A DNA stretch of 64,000 bases from Flavobacterium pectinovorum (GCF_900142715.1 NZ_FRBX01000003.1:1-64000), one strand, 5' to 3'; positions 9,289 to 18,281 are shown, numbered from the stretch's first letter. A program made the numbers and translations. Notes: generated from the letters alone by a model not told the origin.

Positions 9289-10524
9289 ATGAAAAATAAA
9301 AAAGGATTTACGACTACAATATTACATTCAGACCGACTTTTAAAACCTGAATTTGGCGCATTACATCAACCTATACATACAGCTGTAACGTGGGGATATG
9401 AGGATGTAAACGGACTTATTGATGTTTTTCAGAATAAAACAAAAGGTTACGCTTATTCAAGACAAGGCAATCCAACGGTGACCGCATTAGAAAATAAGGT
9501 AACACAAATGGAAAATGGTCTTTCCACGGTGGCTTTCTCCACTGGTATGGCGGCCATAAGTGCCACTATTTCATCACTTTTAAAAAAGGATGATCATATT
9601 ATTGCAAGTTCTTACCTCTTTGGTAACACCAGAAGTATTATGCAGACATTTACGGAAATTGGTATTCAAATATCTTTTGTTGATGTTACTGATATAGAAA
9701 ACGTAAAAAAAGCGTATCAACAAAATACTCGTATGGTTTTTGTTGAAACTATCGCAAATCCGGCTACTCAAATCGCTGCATTGGATGAAATTGGTACTTT
9801 TTGTTCAGAGAATAATCTACTATATGTTGTTGATAATACGATGACGTCGCCTTATCTTTTTAAGTCAATTAATGTCAAAGCCAGTTTGGTTATTAATTCG
9901 CTGACAAAATATATAGGCGGTCACGGCAATGCCCTTGGAGGCAGTGTTACAGATACAGGTTTGTATGACTGGAATAATTTCTCCAACATTGCTCCTATTT
10001 TAAAAGAACAGATTTCTCCGGCTTTACTCGGAATTACTCAAATTAGAAAAAGAGGATTACGAGATGGAGGCGGTACATTATCTCCGGAGGCTGCACATAG
10101 TATTTCGGTGGGATCAGAAACTTTGGCTTTAAGATTGGAAAGAACCTGCAGCAATGCTTTAATTTTAGCTCGTTTTCTGGAAGATCATCAATTAGTCAAA
10201 AAAGTTAATTATCCTGGTTTAGAAAGTCATCCACAACATAAAATTGCATCTGAGTTATTTGATGGATTTGGAGGTTTGATGAGTTTTGAATTAGACGATA
10301 AAGTTGATTGCGTAACTTTTTTAAACCGTTTGAAAATTGTCATCAAATCCAGTAATTTGGGAGATACGAGAACTCTCGCTATTCCGGTCGCAAGAACAAT
10401 TTTTCATGAACTTGGTGCCGAACGAAGAAAAGAAATGGGAATTGAAGACTCTCTAATTCGACTATCAATAGGAATTGAAGATACGCAGGATTTAATAGAC
10501 GACTTTACTCAGGCGTTGTACTAA
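9289..10524 (+). CDS. Cys/Met-metabolism PLP-dependent enzyme (cystathionine gamma-synthase / methionine gamma-lyase family)
   Basis: 411 residues of the fold-type I Cys/Met family. YSRQGNPT at residues 56-63 is the tetramer/phosphate-site motif, STGMAAI (84-90) holds the PLP phosphate, VDNTMTSPYL (181-190) contains the cofactor-contacting Asp, and SLTKYIGGHG has the PLP lysine at K207. Members carry out transsulfuration (cystathionine synthase or lyase) or release methanethiol from methionine; residues seen here do not decide which. Starts 84 bp after sprA on the same strand; no promoter was found in the gap, so co-transcription is possible. Confidence 0.88.
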   Translation: MKNKKGFTTTILHSDRLLKPEFGALHQPIHTAVTWGYEDVNGLIDVFQNKTKGYAYSRQGNPTVTALENKVTQMENGLSTVAFSTGMAAISATISSLLKKDDHIIASSYLFGNTRSIMQTFTEIGIQISFVDVTDIENVKKAYQQNTRMVFVETIANPATQIAALDEIGTFCSENNLLYVVDNTMTSPYLFKSINVKASLVINSLTKYIGGHGNALGGSVTDTGLYDWNNFSNIAPILKEQISPALLGITQIRKRGLRDGGGTLSPEAAHSISVGSETLALRLERTCSNALILARFLEDHQLVKKVNYPGLESHPQHKIASELFDGFGGLMSFELDDKVDCVTFLNRLKIVIKSSNLGDTRTLAIPVARTIFHELGAERRKEMGIEDSLIRLSIGIEDTQDLIDDFTQALY

Positions 10525-10548
10525 ATCTTTTTTCAATTAAATATAAAA

Positions 10549-10586
10549 AAATCCAAATCCCAATTTTTAAGTTGGAATTTGGATTT
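10549..10586. terminator. bidirectional terminator between convergent genes
   Basis: A 15-bp stem with one mismatch (10549-10563 with 10572-10586) separates the converging PLP enzyme and SIMPL genes. The A-run before it gives a T tract for the minus-strand transcript, so it fits best as the end of the SIMPL gene. Confidence 0.7.
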
Positions 10587-10610
10587 ATTATTTGGAATTT
10601 ATTTGAAATA

Positions 10611-11303
10611 TTATTCTAAAATAAAACTCACACTTACGTTTGCTGTAACTTCGATTTCTCCAATAGCAAGAGTTTCGTTTGAAGCCCCCATTGCATCAGC
10701 TGATTCTTTCATTCTCATTGCAGCATACATTGGCTGTGGCTGGTAAATTTGTGAATTATCAGAAATCACAAAAGCTTTCCCTACTTTTTGTCCTAAAACT
10801 GATACGTAATCTTCTGCTTTTACTTTAGCATCTTTCATTGCTAATTTACGAGCATCTGACTGTAACTGAACTAATTTAGAAGTTTCAAAAGAAACTTTAT
10901 CTATACGATTGATTCCTTGTTGAACCAAACCTTCCATTAATTCATCGTATTTAGATAAATCTTTTAATACAATTTCTACAGTTTGAGTAGCATTATAACT
11001 TGTTTTCTTTTTTTCGTAATCGTATTGCGGATTTAGCGCAACTTGTTTTGTTTTAAAATCTGCTGTTGGAACATTCATTTTTTTAATGAATTTTAAAACA
11101 GCATCCATTTTTTCGTCGTTTTGCTTTTTGACGTCTTTAGCATTATTCCCTTTTGTTTCAACTGTAGCTGAAATACAAACCTGATCAGGCGCTACTTTTA
11201 CTTTTCCTTCTCCATTTATATTAATTAGAGGAATTTGTTTGGTTTCCTGGCCGTAAGACATAGTCATAAACATGATTGTTAAAAATAATACTAGTTTTTT
11301 CAT
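10611..11303 (-). CDS. SIMPL-domain (DUF541) periplasmic protein
   Basis: 230 residues with an N-terminal signal peptide (MKKLVLFLTIMFMTMSYGQ) followed by a SIMPL domain: INGEGKVKVAPDQVCISATVETKG, NPQYDYEKK, and the usual ending EIEVTANVSVSFILE. Family members (E. coli YggE and BP26-like proteins) are envelope proteins associated with oxidative stress, without a defined enzymatic activity. The downstream-most gene on its strand here; the rhomboid gene lies 51 bp upstream in the same orientation and may be co-transcribed. Confidence 0.88.
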   Translation of the reverse strand: MKKLVLFLTIMFMTMSYGQETKQIPLININGEGKVKVAPDQVCISATVETKGNNAKDVKKQNDEKMDAVLKFIKKMNVPTADFKTKQVALNPQYDYEKKKTSYNATQTVEIVLKDLSKYDELMEGLVQQGINRIDKVSFETSKLVQLQSDARKLAMKDAKVKAEDYVSVLGQKVGKAFVISDNSQIYQPQPMYAAMRMKESADAMGASNETLAIGEIEVTANVSVSFILE

Positions 11304-11354
11304 TTTTGTTAAATTTTAATTATTCAATAATGGCATTTCAAAAGTTGTGCCACA

Positions 11355-11993
11355 TTATATTTTCCCCAATTTTGCAAGCACAAAAAGTATCACAATAGGA
11401 ATCGCCAGCAAGATTACCATCATCGTATGGTCTGTTAGTAATGATGGTTCTTTTATCAAAGTAATCAAATAACCACCCACAGCACCTCCAAAATGGGCTG
11501 TATGACCAATATTATCGTTTTTAGCACGCATTCCGTAAATAGAATACAATAAATATAAAATTCCGAAAAGATAGGCTGGAATTGGAATCACGAAAAATAT
11601 TCCCAACATCATATCCGGCTGTAAAAGAATTGCCGAATATAAAACACCTGTTACAGCTCCAGAAGCTCCAACGGCTCTGTAACTATAATCATTTTTATGG
11701 AAAACCATTGTTAGTAAACTCCCAAAAATTAAACTCCCAAAATAAACCAATACAAACGAAAAATTACCCAGCCAACCTAAAACAACCGGAGCAAAAAACC
11801 AAAGCGTAAGCATATTAAAAACTAAATGCATGATATCAACATGCAAAAAACCAGATGACAGCATCCTGATTTGTTCTCCGGAACGAATACTTCCTACATG
11901 AAATTCATATTTCCTCATAAAAGAATAATCTTCAAAACCTTTCCAGCTAATTAAAACATTGGCAACTATAATCCCAATTAAAATGATATTCAT
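11355..11993 (-). CDS. rhomboid-family intramembrane serine protease
   Basis: 212 residues, almost entirely transmembrane. The catalytic serine is in GASGAVTGV (S111) and the catalytic histidine in AHFGGAVGG (H167), the Ser/His dyad of active rhomboids. The conserved HxxxxHxxxN of helix 2 is present as HVDIMHLVFN (51-60). Six or seven membrane segments are expected. Substrate unknown; bacterial rhomboids cleave single-pass membrane proteins. It precedes the SIMPL gene on the same strand. Confidence 0.93.
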   Translation of the reverse strand: MNIILIGIIVANVLISWKGFEDYSFMRKYEFHVGSIRSGEQIRMLSSGFLHVDIMHLVFNMLTLWFFAPVVLGWLGNFSFVLVYFGSLIFGSLLTMVFHKNDYSYRAVGASGAVTGVLYSAILLQPDMMLGIFFVIPIPAYLFGILYLLYSIYGMRAKNDNIGHTAHFGGAVGGYLITLIKEPSLLTDHTMMVILLAIPIVILFVLAKLGKI

Positions 11994-12083
11994 AAAAAAT
12001 TTTTAATTTGAAATGTAAATATAGTCATTCTTAAACATATGTTAGCATGAGACCAAAATATCCATCTTTATTCATTTTTATTT

Positions 12084-12091
12084 TATATTTG
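12084..12091 (+). promoter_or_regulatory. -7 element of the acyltransferase gene
   Basis: TATATTTG ends 13 bp before the ATG at 12105, matching TAnnTTTG. The upstream TTG is absent at the usual distance. A very short leader (about 6 nt) is predicted. Confidence 0.55.
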
Positions 12092-12104
12092 TAAAAAAAA
12101 TTAC

Positions 12105-12977
12105 ATGCAATCTCTCGTTTATATATTGGCCTATCCTTTACTCTGGCTTATCTCAATATTACCTTTTCGAATATTTTATTGGCTGTCTGATTTCGTACAT
12201 TTCATTATATATCACATTGTAGGTTATCGTAAAAAAGTTGTAAGAGAAAACCTTACAATGACTTTACCGCATTTAAATGATGCTGAACGAAAAGAAATCG
12301 AAAAGAAATTCTATAAGCACATGTGTGATATGTTTTTGGAGACTATCAAAACGATGAGTATTTCTCCTGAAGAAATGGAGAAAAGATTTCAGGTTACTAA
12401 TATTGAACTCGTACAGGATTATGCAAAAAAAGGTAAAAGTGTAATTCTCGTTGCTTCGCATTATGCTAGTTATGAATGGCTTTTGACCATTAATCCTAAA
12501 CTTGGTTTTCAGGGAATTGCAATATATAAAAGGATTGCCAATCGCTATTTTGACAAATTAATCCGCGAAATTCGTTCAAAATATAATACAGAGTTAATTG
12601 AGACAAGACAAGCTATTCCAACTATGGCTCAAAATCAGCGTCAAGGAAAATTAAGTTTGTACGGATTGGCAAGTGATCAGTCTCCGAAACTGGACAGAAT
12701 TTTTCATTCAATGAAATTTATGGGCATTGAAGTTCCTGTACACACGGGAGCCGAAATGCTTGCAAAAAAATATGATTTAAGCGTGATAATGGTAAAAGTA
12801 AAAAAAGTAAAAAGAGGTTATTATGAAGCCACTTTCTTAACTATCGCTGATAATCCTAATGACTTTGAAAATTTTGAAATTACTGAAAAGTATTTAAAAG
12901 AAGTAGAAAAACAAATTTACGAGTGTCCTGAATATTATTTATGGACACATAAAAGATGGAAACACAAAGTTGAATAA
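12105..12977 (+). CDS. LpxL/HtrB-type lipid A or lysophospholipid acyltransferase
   Basis: 290 residues with an N-terminal membrane anchor (residues 5-30) and the acyltransferase HX4D/E motif HYASYE (H119...E124), where the histidine is catalytic. DQSP at about 185 and the C-terminal YYLWTHKRWKHK match the lipid A acyltransferase family, the latter resembling the usual WxHRRWK. It would transfer an acyl chain to lipid A precursors at the inner membrane; Bacteroidota members also acylate other lipids. Monocistronic, with a terminator at 12994. Confidence 0.9.
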   Translation: MQSLVYILAYPLLWLISILPFRIFYWLSDFVHFIIYHIVGYRKKVVRENLTMTLPHLNDAERKEIEKKFYKHMCDMFLETIKTMSISPEEMEKRFQVTNIELVQDYAKKGKSVILVASHYASYEWLLTINPKLGFQGIAIYKRIANRYFDKLIREIRSKYNTELIETRQAIPTMAQNQRQGKLSLYGLASDQSPKLDRIFHSMKFMGIEVPVHTGAEMLAKKYDLSVIMVKVKKVKRGYYEATFLTIADNPNDFENFEITEKYLKEVEKQIYECPEYYLWTHKRWKHKVE

Positions 12978-12993
12978 TATTTTAGAAGAAACT

Positions 12994-13030
12994 AAAATCC
13001 AAAAAGCACTTGTTGTTTTTTGGATTTTTT
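12994..13030 (+). terminator. terminator of the acyltransferase gene
   Basis: AAAATCCAAAAA (12994-13005) pairs with TTTTTGGATTTT (13017-13028), with T residues following. It starts 16 bp after the stop codon. Confidence 0.75.
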
Positions 13031-13136
13031 GTTTTAAACAAAATCATTTTAAAAAAGTTCTTGTTAATATATTCATCCAGAATTAATAGTGAATTAAATA
13101 TCATTGTTTTTGCTGTTAAATTGCAACATAAAAGTA

Positions 13137-13174
13137 AAAAGGAGAATAAAAAAAATGCTTTTTATTCTCCTTTT
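13137..13174. terminator. orphan strong hairpin without an adjoining gene
   Basis: A perfect 16-bp stem (13137-13152 with 13159-13174; core GGAGAATAAAAA) with a 6-nt loop ending in TTTTCGTTT. The acyltransferase already has its own terminator 110 bp upstream. This one may end an unannotated small RNA in 13031-13136 or block read-through into the receptor promoter. The rest of 13031-13270 is AT-rich with nothing recognised. Confidence 0.55.
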
Positions 13175-13273
13175 CGTTTCGATTAAACAAGTAATTATAT
13201 TTAAAAAAAAGAATAACCCCTTTTTAGTTATAAATTATTGAAAAATAAACAATAAAATACGTCTTTCGTTTTA

Positions 13274-13290
13274 TTATTTAGAATAAATAA
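13274..13290. promoter_or_regulatory. dyad upstream of the receptor promoter
   Basis: TTATTTA-GAA-TAAATAA is a perfect 7-bp inverted repeat with a 3-nt spacer, 7 bp upstream of the -33 TTG. The placement suits a repressor or activator such as an iron regulator. AT-rich content makes chance occurrence possible. Confidence 0.3.
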
Positions 13291-13297
13291 AGATAAC

Positions 13298-13328
13298 TTG
13301 TTTTGTTTTAACACAACGTTTACATTTG
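13298..13328 (+). promoter_or_regulatory. promoter of the TonB receptor (TTG-N20-TACATTTG)
   Basis: TTG at 13298-13300 and TACATTTG at 13321-13328 are separated by 20 nt, an ideal Bacteroidota promoter. Because these elements must lie upstream of the message, they rule out the in-frame TTG at 13298 as start and support the ATG at 13355. Confidence 0.8.
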
Positions 13329-13354
13329 CGCTATTCGAAACAATTCTAAATAAC

Positions 13355-15751
13355 ATGAAAGTAAAAATATCATTTTCAAAGTTAATGTGCTGTTTAATGT
13401 TGCTAACAGCTGTAACTTCATTTGCTCAAACAGGTACCATTAAAGGTAGAGTTTCATTATCTAGTGATGAAAGTGCCGACAATGTTTCTGTAACTATTAG
13501 AGGAACTAAAATTGGAACCAACACAGATGCTCAGGGAAATTATGAGATCAAAAACATCAAACCGGGTAACTATACTTTAAGAGCTACTGCGGTAGGTTTT
13601 TCTTCTAAAGAAAAAAGTATAACTGTTCAGGACGGAGATGAGATTACAGAAAACTTTACATTAACAACTTCATCTGAAACTCTTACTGAAGTATTTGTAA
13701 AAGGAAATGCTAACAAATATACTAAAACAGAAAGTGAATATGTTTCAAGAATGACGATCAAAAATCTTGAAAACGCTCAGGTTTACAATGTTGTTACTAA
13801 ACAATTAATGAAAGACCAATTGGTTACCAATCAAGATGAAGCGTTGAAAAACGTTCCGGGTATTTACCAATTATGGGGAGCTACAAATCGTGCAGGCGAT
13901 GGAGGTTCTTGGTATTCACTACGTGGATTTACAACTCAGAGTTTAGTAAGAAATGGTATTGCAGGAAAAGTAAACAGTAATTCTGATGCTGCAAATCTTG
14001 AGAAAATCGAGGTTATAAAAGGGCCATCTGCTACATTATTTGGAAACGTACTTTCTTCTTACGGAGGATTAATCAACCGTGTGACTAAAAAACCTAATGA
14101 AAATTTTGGTGGAGAAATTGCATATCAAAACGGAAGCTACGGTTTTAATCGTTTATCTGCTGACGTTAACACACCAATTAACGACGATAAAACAGCATTA
14201 TTCAGATTAAATGCTTCTGTAGGGAATGCTAATACTTTTCAGGATTTCGGTTACTCAAAAAGTTACTTTATAGCACCGTCTTTCTCTTATCAGGTAAACG
14301 AAAAACTGAACATCTCTATTGATGCCGAAATTGGAAATCAGGATAACTCTGGCATGCCATTAATATACCTTTCTGCTTCTAGCGCAGACCTAGGATTTGA
14401 TAATGCCAAAGATCTTAACATCAACTTTAAAAGATCATTTTTAGGAGATGAATTTATGACCAATACGAAAACATTTAATGTTTTTGCACAGGCAAATTAT
14501 AAAATCTCTGACGAATGGAATTCTCAAACTGTATTTAGCAGCAGCTCAAATAAAGCAGCGGGTTTACAAACCTGGTTTTATCTTTTAGCAAACGAACAAT
14601 TATCAAGAAACGTTTGGGATGCAAACGGAAGAGATAATGCTATTGAATTCCAACAAAACTTCAATGGTGATTTCAAAATTGGATCAATGAGAAACCGTTT
14701 CTTAATTGGTGGTGATATCTATCATAGCACAAATAATTTAGTATATAATAATTTACCAGGTTATGCTCCATACGATGTAATAAATTACACAGGAACGGCA
14801 GACAATTATTATGATTTTAATCCTACGAATGTAAGACAAAGACTTGTTGGAGATGGTCCTAATTATAATCCATATACAACCAATAGTGCTATATCAACTT
14901 ACAGTGCCTATGTTGCAGATGCAATTAACATTACAGAAAGCTTGATTCTTTCTGCAGCAGTACGTTTTGATCATTTTGAAAATCAGGGAACATTTAATGC
15001 AGCTACAAACACAAAAGCTGATACTTTTTCTCAAAATGCATTCTCTCCAAAATTTGGAGCAGTTTATCAAATTATAAAAGATCAATTATCTGTATTTGGT
15101 AGCTACCAAAATAGTTTTACAAATAAAGGGTTCTTAAATGCAAATGTTGATGGCGCTCTTCAAATGAAACAATTTGATCCTGAAAAAGCCAATCAGTTTG
15201 AAGGTGGTGTAAAAGTAAATGCTTTTCAAAATAAAGTAAGTGCTACAATTAGTTATTACAAAATTAAAGTTGAAGATATTGTAACAGCTGATCCAAATTT
15301 GCCAAATGCAAGCATACAAAATGGTACGCAATTTAGTAAAGGTTTTGAATTAGAAATTACGGCTAACCCAATTGCAGGATTAAATTTATTGGTTGGTTAT
15401 GCTAAAAATGATTCTGAGTTAAACGATTTAAGACCAGCAACTGCAGGACCGGAAAACTTAATCAACTACTGGTTTAGCTACAATTTACAAACTACTACAC
15501 TTAAAGGTTTAGGTTTAGGATTTGGAGGTAACTACGGAGATGCAACATACATCTACAATGCAGGACCTGGACAAACTTTTGAACTTCCGTCTTACTCAGT
15601 TGTAAATGCTGCATTATACTACGATCAGCCTAAATACAGAGTGTCTTTGAAAGTAAACAACCTTACAGACGAATTGTACTTTAACGGTTATACTACAATC
15701 AACGTTCAGGCTCCACGTACTTTTATGGGAAGCTTAACATACAAATTCTAA
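13355..15751 (+). CDS. TonB-dependent siderophore-type receptor
   Basis: 798 residues from the ATG at 13355. A signal peptide (ending VTSFAQ) is followed by a carboxypeptidase-regulatory-like domain (TIKGRVSLSSDE...GNYEIKNIKPGNYTLRATAVGF), a plug domain (DEALKNVPGIYQLWG, RGFTTQSLVRNGI, EKIEVIKGPSATLFG) and a 22-strand barrel ending in LTYKF with terminal Phe. The plug resembles FhuE/FpvA-type siderophore receptors. Function: TonB-driven uptake of an Fe-siderophore or similar ligand. The longer frame from TTG 13298 is rejected since it would contain the -7 box. A terminator follows at 15771. No TonB or ABC partner is adjacent. Confidence 0.93.
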   Translation: MKVKISFSKLMCCLMLLTAVTSFAQTGTIKGRVSLSSDESADNVSVTIRGTKIGTNTDAQGNYEIKNIKPGNYTLRATAVGFSSKEKSITVQDGDEITENFTLTTSSETLTEVFVKGNANKYTKTESEYVSRMTIKNLENAQVYNVVTKQLMKDQLVTNQDEALKNVPGIYQLWGATNRAGDGGSWYSLRGFTTQSLVRNGIAGKVNSNSDAANLEKIEVIKGPSATLFGNVLSSYGGLINRVTKKPNENFGGEIAYQNGSYGFNRLSADVNTPINDDKTALFRLNASVGNANTFQDFGYSKSYFIAPSFSYQVNEKLNISIDAEIGNQDNSGMPLIYLSASSADLGFDNAKDLNINFKRSFLGDEFMTNTKTFNVFAQANYKISDEWNSQTVFSSSSNKAAGLQTWFYLLANEQLSRNVWDANGRDNAIEFQQNFNGDFKIGSMRNRFLIGGDIYHSTNNLVYNNLPGYAPYDVINYTGTADNYYDFNPTNVRQRLVGDGPNYNPYTTNSAISTYSAYVADAINITESLILSAAVRFDHFENQGTFNAATNTKADTFSQNAFSPKFGAVYQIIKDQLSVFGSYQNSFTNKGFLNANVDGALQMKQFDPEKANQFEGGVKVNAFQNKVSATISYYKIKVEDIVTADPNLPNASIQNGTQFSKGFELEITANPIAGLNLLVGYAKNDSELNDLRPATAGPENLINYWFSYNLQTTTLKGLGLGFGGNYGDATYIYNAGPGQTFELPSYSVVNAALYYDQPKYRVSLKVNNLTDELYFNGYTTINVQAPRTFMGSLTYKF

Positions 15752-15770
15752 TCGAATTTAAAACATATAA

Positions 15771-15804
15771 AAATGCCCCGAGCTCACGTTCGGGGCATTT
15801 TTTT
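15771..15804 (+). terminator. terminator of the TonB receptor gene
   Basis: ATGCCCCGA (15773-15781) and TCGGGGCAT (15790-15798) form a GC-rich 9-bp stem with an 8-nt loop, followed by TTTTTT. A textbook rho-independent terminator. Confidence 0.92.
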
Positions 15805-15836
15805 ATAATATATCTAAATTCATAAATGATGCATTT

Positions 15837-15989
15837 TTACCGCAAAGAACGCAAAGACTTTACCAAAGTTCAATAAAATTTGATTGTTTTTTAAAAAAAA
15901 AGTTCGCAAAGCTTTATATTGATTCAGCTTTGCGAACTTTATGTTTTTAAGGATTTACGAATAAAAAACCTTGCGTGCTTTGCGGTTAA
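15837..15989. repeat. intergenic hairpin repeat, CGCAAAG family, copy 1
   Basis: Outer arms TTACCGCAAAG (15837-15847) and CTTTGCGGTTAA (15978-15989) flank a perfect 15-bp inner stem AAAGTTCGCAAAGCT (15899-15913 / 15926-15940). The same arms and inner core recur at 38249-38391. Together with the terminator it fills the gap between the converging receptor and glmM genes. Confidence 0.8.
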
Positions 15990-15996
15990 ATCTCAC

Positions 15997-17385
15997 TTAA
16001 ATTCCCGCAATTGCTTTTATTTCGTCTATAATTCGAAGTGCCAAAACATCAGCTTTTTCCTGAGATGGAGCTTCGGTATAAATACGAATAATAGGTTCTG
16101 TATTTGATTTTCTTAAATGAACCCATTCTGTAGCAAAATCAATTTTCACACCGTCTATTGTCGAAATATCTTCGTTTTTATATTTTTCAGTCATTGCAAC
16201 TAAAATAGCATCAACATCAATTTGTGGCGTTAATTCAATTTTATTTTTGCTCATATAATATTCCGGATATGAAGCACGCAATGCCGAAACTGACATTTTT
16301 ATATTCGCCAAATGTGTCAGGAACAATGCAACTCCCACCAGACTATCACGTCCGTAGTGCAATTCAGGATAAATAATTCCGCCATTTCCTTCACCACCAA
16401 TAATCGCGTTGTTCTTTTTCATCAATTCAACCACATTCACCTCGCCTACTGCACTGGCTTCGTAGTTTCCTTTATGTCCAACAGTTACATCGCGCAAAGC
16501 ACGTGAAGATGACATGTTCGAAACCGTATTTCCAGGAGTTTTGCTCAATACATAATCAGCACAAGCGACTAATGTATATTCTTCACCAAACATTTCCCCG
16601 TCTTCACAAATAAAAGCCAAACGATCCACATCAGGATCAACTACAACTCCCAAATCGGCTTTTTCTTTTACTACCAATTCAGAAATATCAGTTAAATGTT
16701 CTTTTAAAGGCTCCGGATTATGAGGAAAATGTCCGTTTGGTTCGCAATATAATTTTACTACTTCAACGCCCATTAATTCTAATAATTTCGGAATAATGAT
16801 TCCGCCAGAAGAATTTACTCCATCAACAACAACTTTAAATTTTGCTGCTTTTACCGCTTCAACATCAACTAAAGGCAAATTCAAAACCTCGTCGATATGA
16901 ATATCCATGTAAGCGTCGTTCATCGTGATTTCGCCTAAACTGTCCACATCCGAGAAATCGAAAGCTTCAGCATCGGCAATTTCAAGAATTTTAGCACCTT
17001 CGGCCCCGCTTAAAAATTCTCCTTTTTCATTCAGTAATTTTAGAGCATTCCATTGTTTTGGATTATGAGAAGCAGTAAGAATAATTCCGCCATCTGCTTT
17101 CTCCAAAGGCACTGCAACTTCAACAGTTGGTGTTGTCGAAAGTCCAAGATCAATAACATTAATCCCTAGACCAATTAAAGTATTTACAACAAGATTGTGA
17201 ATCATCGGGCCAGAAATTCTGGCATCACGACCAATTACAACTGTTAGTTTTTCTTTTGAAGTATTATTTTTTAAAAAGGTTCCGTAAGCCGATGCAAATT
17301 TTACAGCATCAACAGGAGTCAGGTTATCGCCTACTTTTCCTCCTATCGTTCCACGAATACCGGAAATTGATTTTATTAAAGTCAT
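15997..17385 (-). CDS. glmM: phosphoglucosamine mutase
   Basis: 462 residues of the alpha-D-phosphohexomutase family. The phosphoserine loop TASHNPKQWN carries the catalytic Ser at residue 106, the metal loop is DPDVDRLAFI, the sugar-specificity loop is GEGNGG, and the phosphate-binding region near the C terminus is RKSNTEPIIRIYTEA. The protein starts MTLIKSISGIRGTIGG. GlmM converts glucosamine-6-phosphate to glucosamine-1-phosphate for UDP-GlcNAc synthesis. Assignment to GlmM over phosphomannomutase rests on similarity to Bacteroidota proteins so annotated; the loop alone is not decisive. Single gene with a -7 element at 17411. Confidence 0.87.
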   Translation of the reverse strand: MTLIKSISGIRGTIGGKVGDNLTPVDAVKFASAYGTFLKNNTSKEKLTVVIGRDARISGPMIHNLVVNTLIGLGINVIDLGLSTTPTVEVAVPLEKADGGIILTASHNPKQWNALKLLNEKGEFLSGAEGAKILEIADAEAFDFSDVDSLGEITMNDAYMDIHIDEVLNLPLVDVEAVKAAKFKVVVDGVNSSGGIIIPKLLELMGVEVVKLYCEPNGHFPHNPEPLKEHLTDISELVVKEKADLGVVVDPDVDRLAFICEDGEMFGEEYTLVACADYVLSKTPGNTVSNMSSSRALRDVTVGHKGNYEASAVGEVNVVELMKKNNAIIGGEGNGGIIYPELHYGRDSLVGVALFLTHLANIKMSVSALRASYPEYYMSKNKIELTPQIDVDAILVAMTEKYKNEDISTIDGVKIDFATEWVHLRKSNTEPIIRIYTEAPSQEKADVLALRIIDEIKAIAGI

Positions 17386-17410
17386 TTTTTTGAGTTATAG
17401 TTACCGGTTA

Positions 17411-17418
17411 CAAATATA
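17411..17418 (-). promoter_or_regulatory. -7 element of glmM
   Basis: TATATTTG on the minus strand ends 25 bp before the glmM ATG at 17385. No TTG was found at the usual spacing. Confidence 0.5.
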
Positions 17419-17427
17419 AAAAAGATA

Positions 17428-17694
17428 CTGAGGTTCTAAGATGCTAAGTGGCGAAGATTTTTTTAAAAGAGTTATTATCCCGAAGCTTCGGGACTAAGTT
17501 ACTAAGATTCTAAGATTTAAAAATAAACTAAAATGTTAAGTTTATATTGTGAAGTCTACTGGTAAAAACGATTTAAAAAAGATTTCATACTTTTACTAAA
17601 ACAACTTAATTTCTTAGTCCCGAAGTTTCTGGTAGCAACTTTAAAAAAGAAAAACTTAGAATCTTAGCCTCTCAGAAACTTAGCAACTTAAAAA
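17428..17694. repeat. large imperfect inverted repeat of CTAAG motifs
   Basis: The gap between glmM and the acpH-like gene is filled by CTAAGTTACTAAGATTCTAAG-type segments near 17497-17517, their inverse near 17653-17690, and CCCGAAGCTTCGGG (17481-17494) with a partial inverse at 17618-17625. No gene is seen. The right arm ends three bases before the ATG at 17697, so it forms the leader of that gene. Confidence 0.7.
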
Positions 17695-17696
17695 GA

Positions 17697-18281
17697 ATGA
17701 ACTTCCTTGCCCACATATATCTTTCCGGTGAAAATGATTTAATCAAAATTGGCAATTTTATGGCCGATGGAATTCGCGGAAAACAATTCGAACATTTTCC
17801 CGAAGATGTTCAGAAAGGAATTATTTTGCATCGTTTTATTGATACTTATACCGATTCGCACGATATTTTCAGACAAAGCACCAAGCGGTTACATGAAAAA
17901 TACCATCATTATTCGGGGGTGATTGTAGACATTGTTTATGATCATTTTTTAGCTAAAAACTGGTCTAATTATTCTGATGAAAAACTCGAAGATTTCATTA
18001 ATAGATTTTACAGCTCCTTACATGAAAATTATCCCATTCTAACCGAAAAAACGCAAGGTATGATGCCCTACATGATTGATCAAAACTGGCTTTTGAGTTA
18101 TAGAACCGTTGAAGGAATTCATCAAATTTTAACGCAAATGGACAGAAGATCAAAAAATGTATCAAAAATGCAATTTGCCAGTGAAGAATTAAAAGAATTC
18201 TATGACGACTTTGAACAGGAATTTACCGTGTTTTTTGAAGACATAAAACTGCATGCCCGTCAAAAACTACAATCACTATGA
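17697..18281 (+). CDS. acyl carrier protein phosphodiesterase (AcpH/ACP_PD family)
   Basis: 194 residues starting MNFLAHIYLSGEND, the classic AcpH opening, followed by GNFMADGIRGK, HRFIDTYTDSH and DIVYDHFLAKNW, the His/Asp-rich HD-like metal site of the family. AcpH removes the 4'-phosphopantetheine arm from acyl carrier protein. The family is broad in Bacteroidota, so ACP may not be the only substrate. Its stop overlaps the ggt start (ATGA, 18278-18281), implying translational coupling. Confidence 0.85.
   Translation: MNFLAHIYLSGENDLIKIGNFMADGIRGKQFEHFPEDVQKGIILHRFIDTYTDSHDIFRQSTKRLHEKYHHYSGVIVDIVYDHFLAKNWSNYSDEKLEDFINRFYSSLHENYPILTEKTQGMMPYMIDQNWLLSYRTVEGIHQILTQMDRRSKNVSKMQFASEELKEFYDDFEQEFTVFFEDIKLHARQKLQSL

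Noticed and set aside
13298..13354. Longer N terminus for the TonB receptor from a TTG codon
   Set aside because: The TTG is the -33 element and the -7 box lies within the extension; the ATG at 13355 gives a normal signal peptide.
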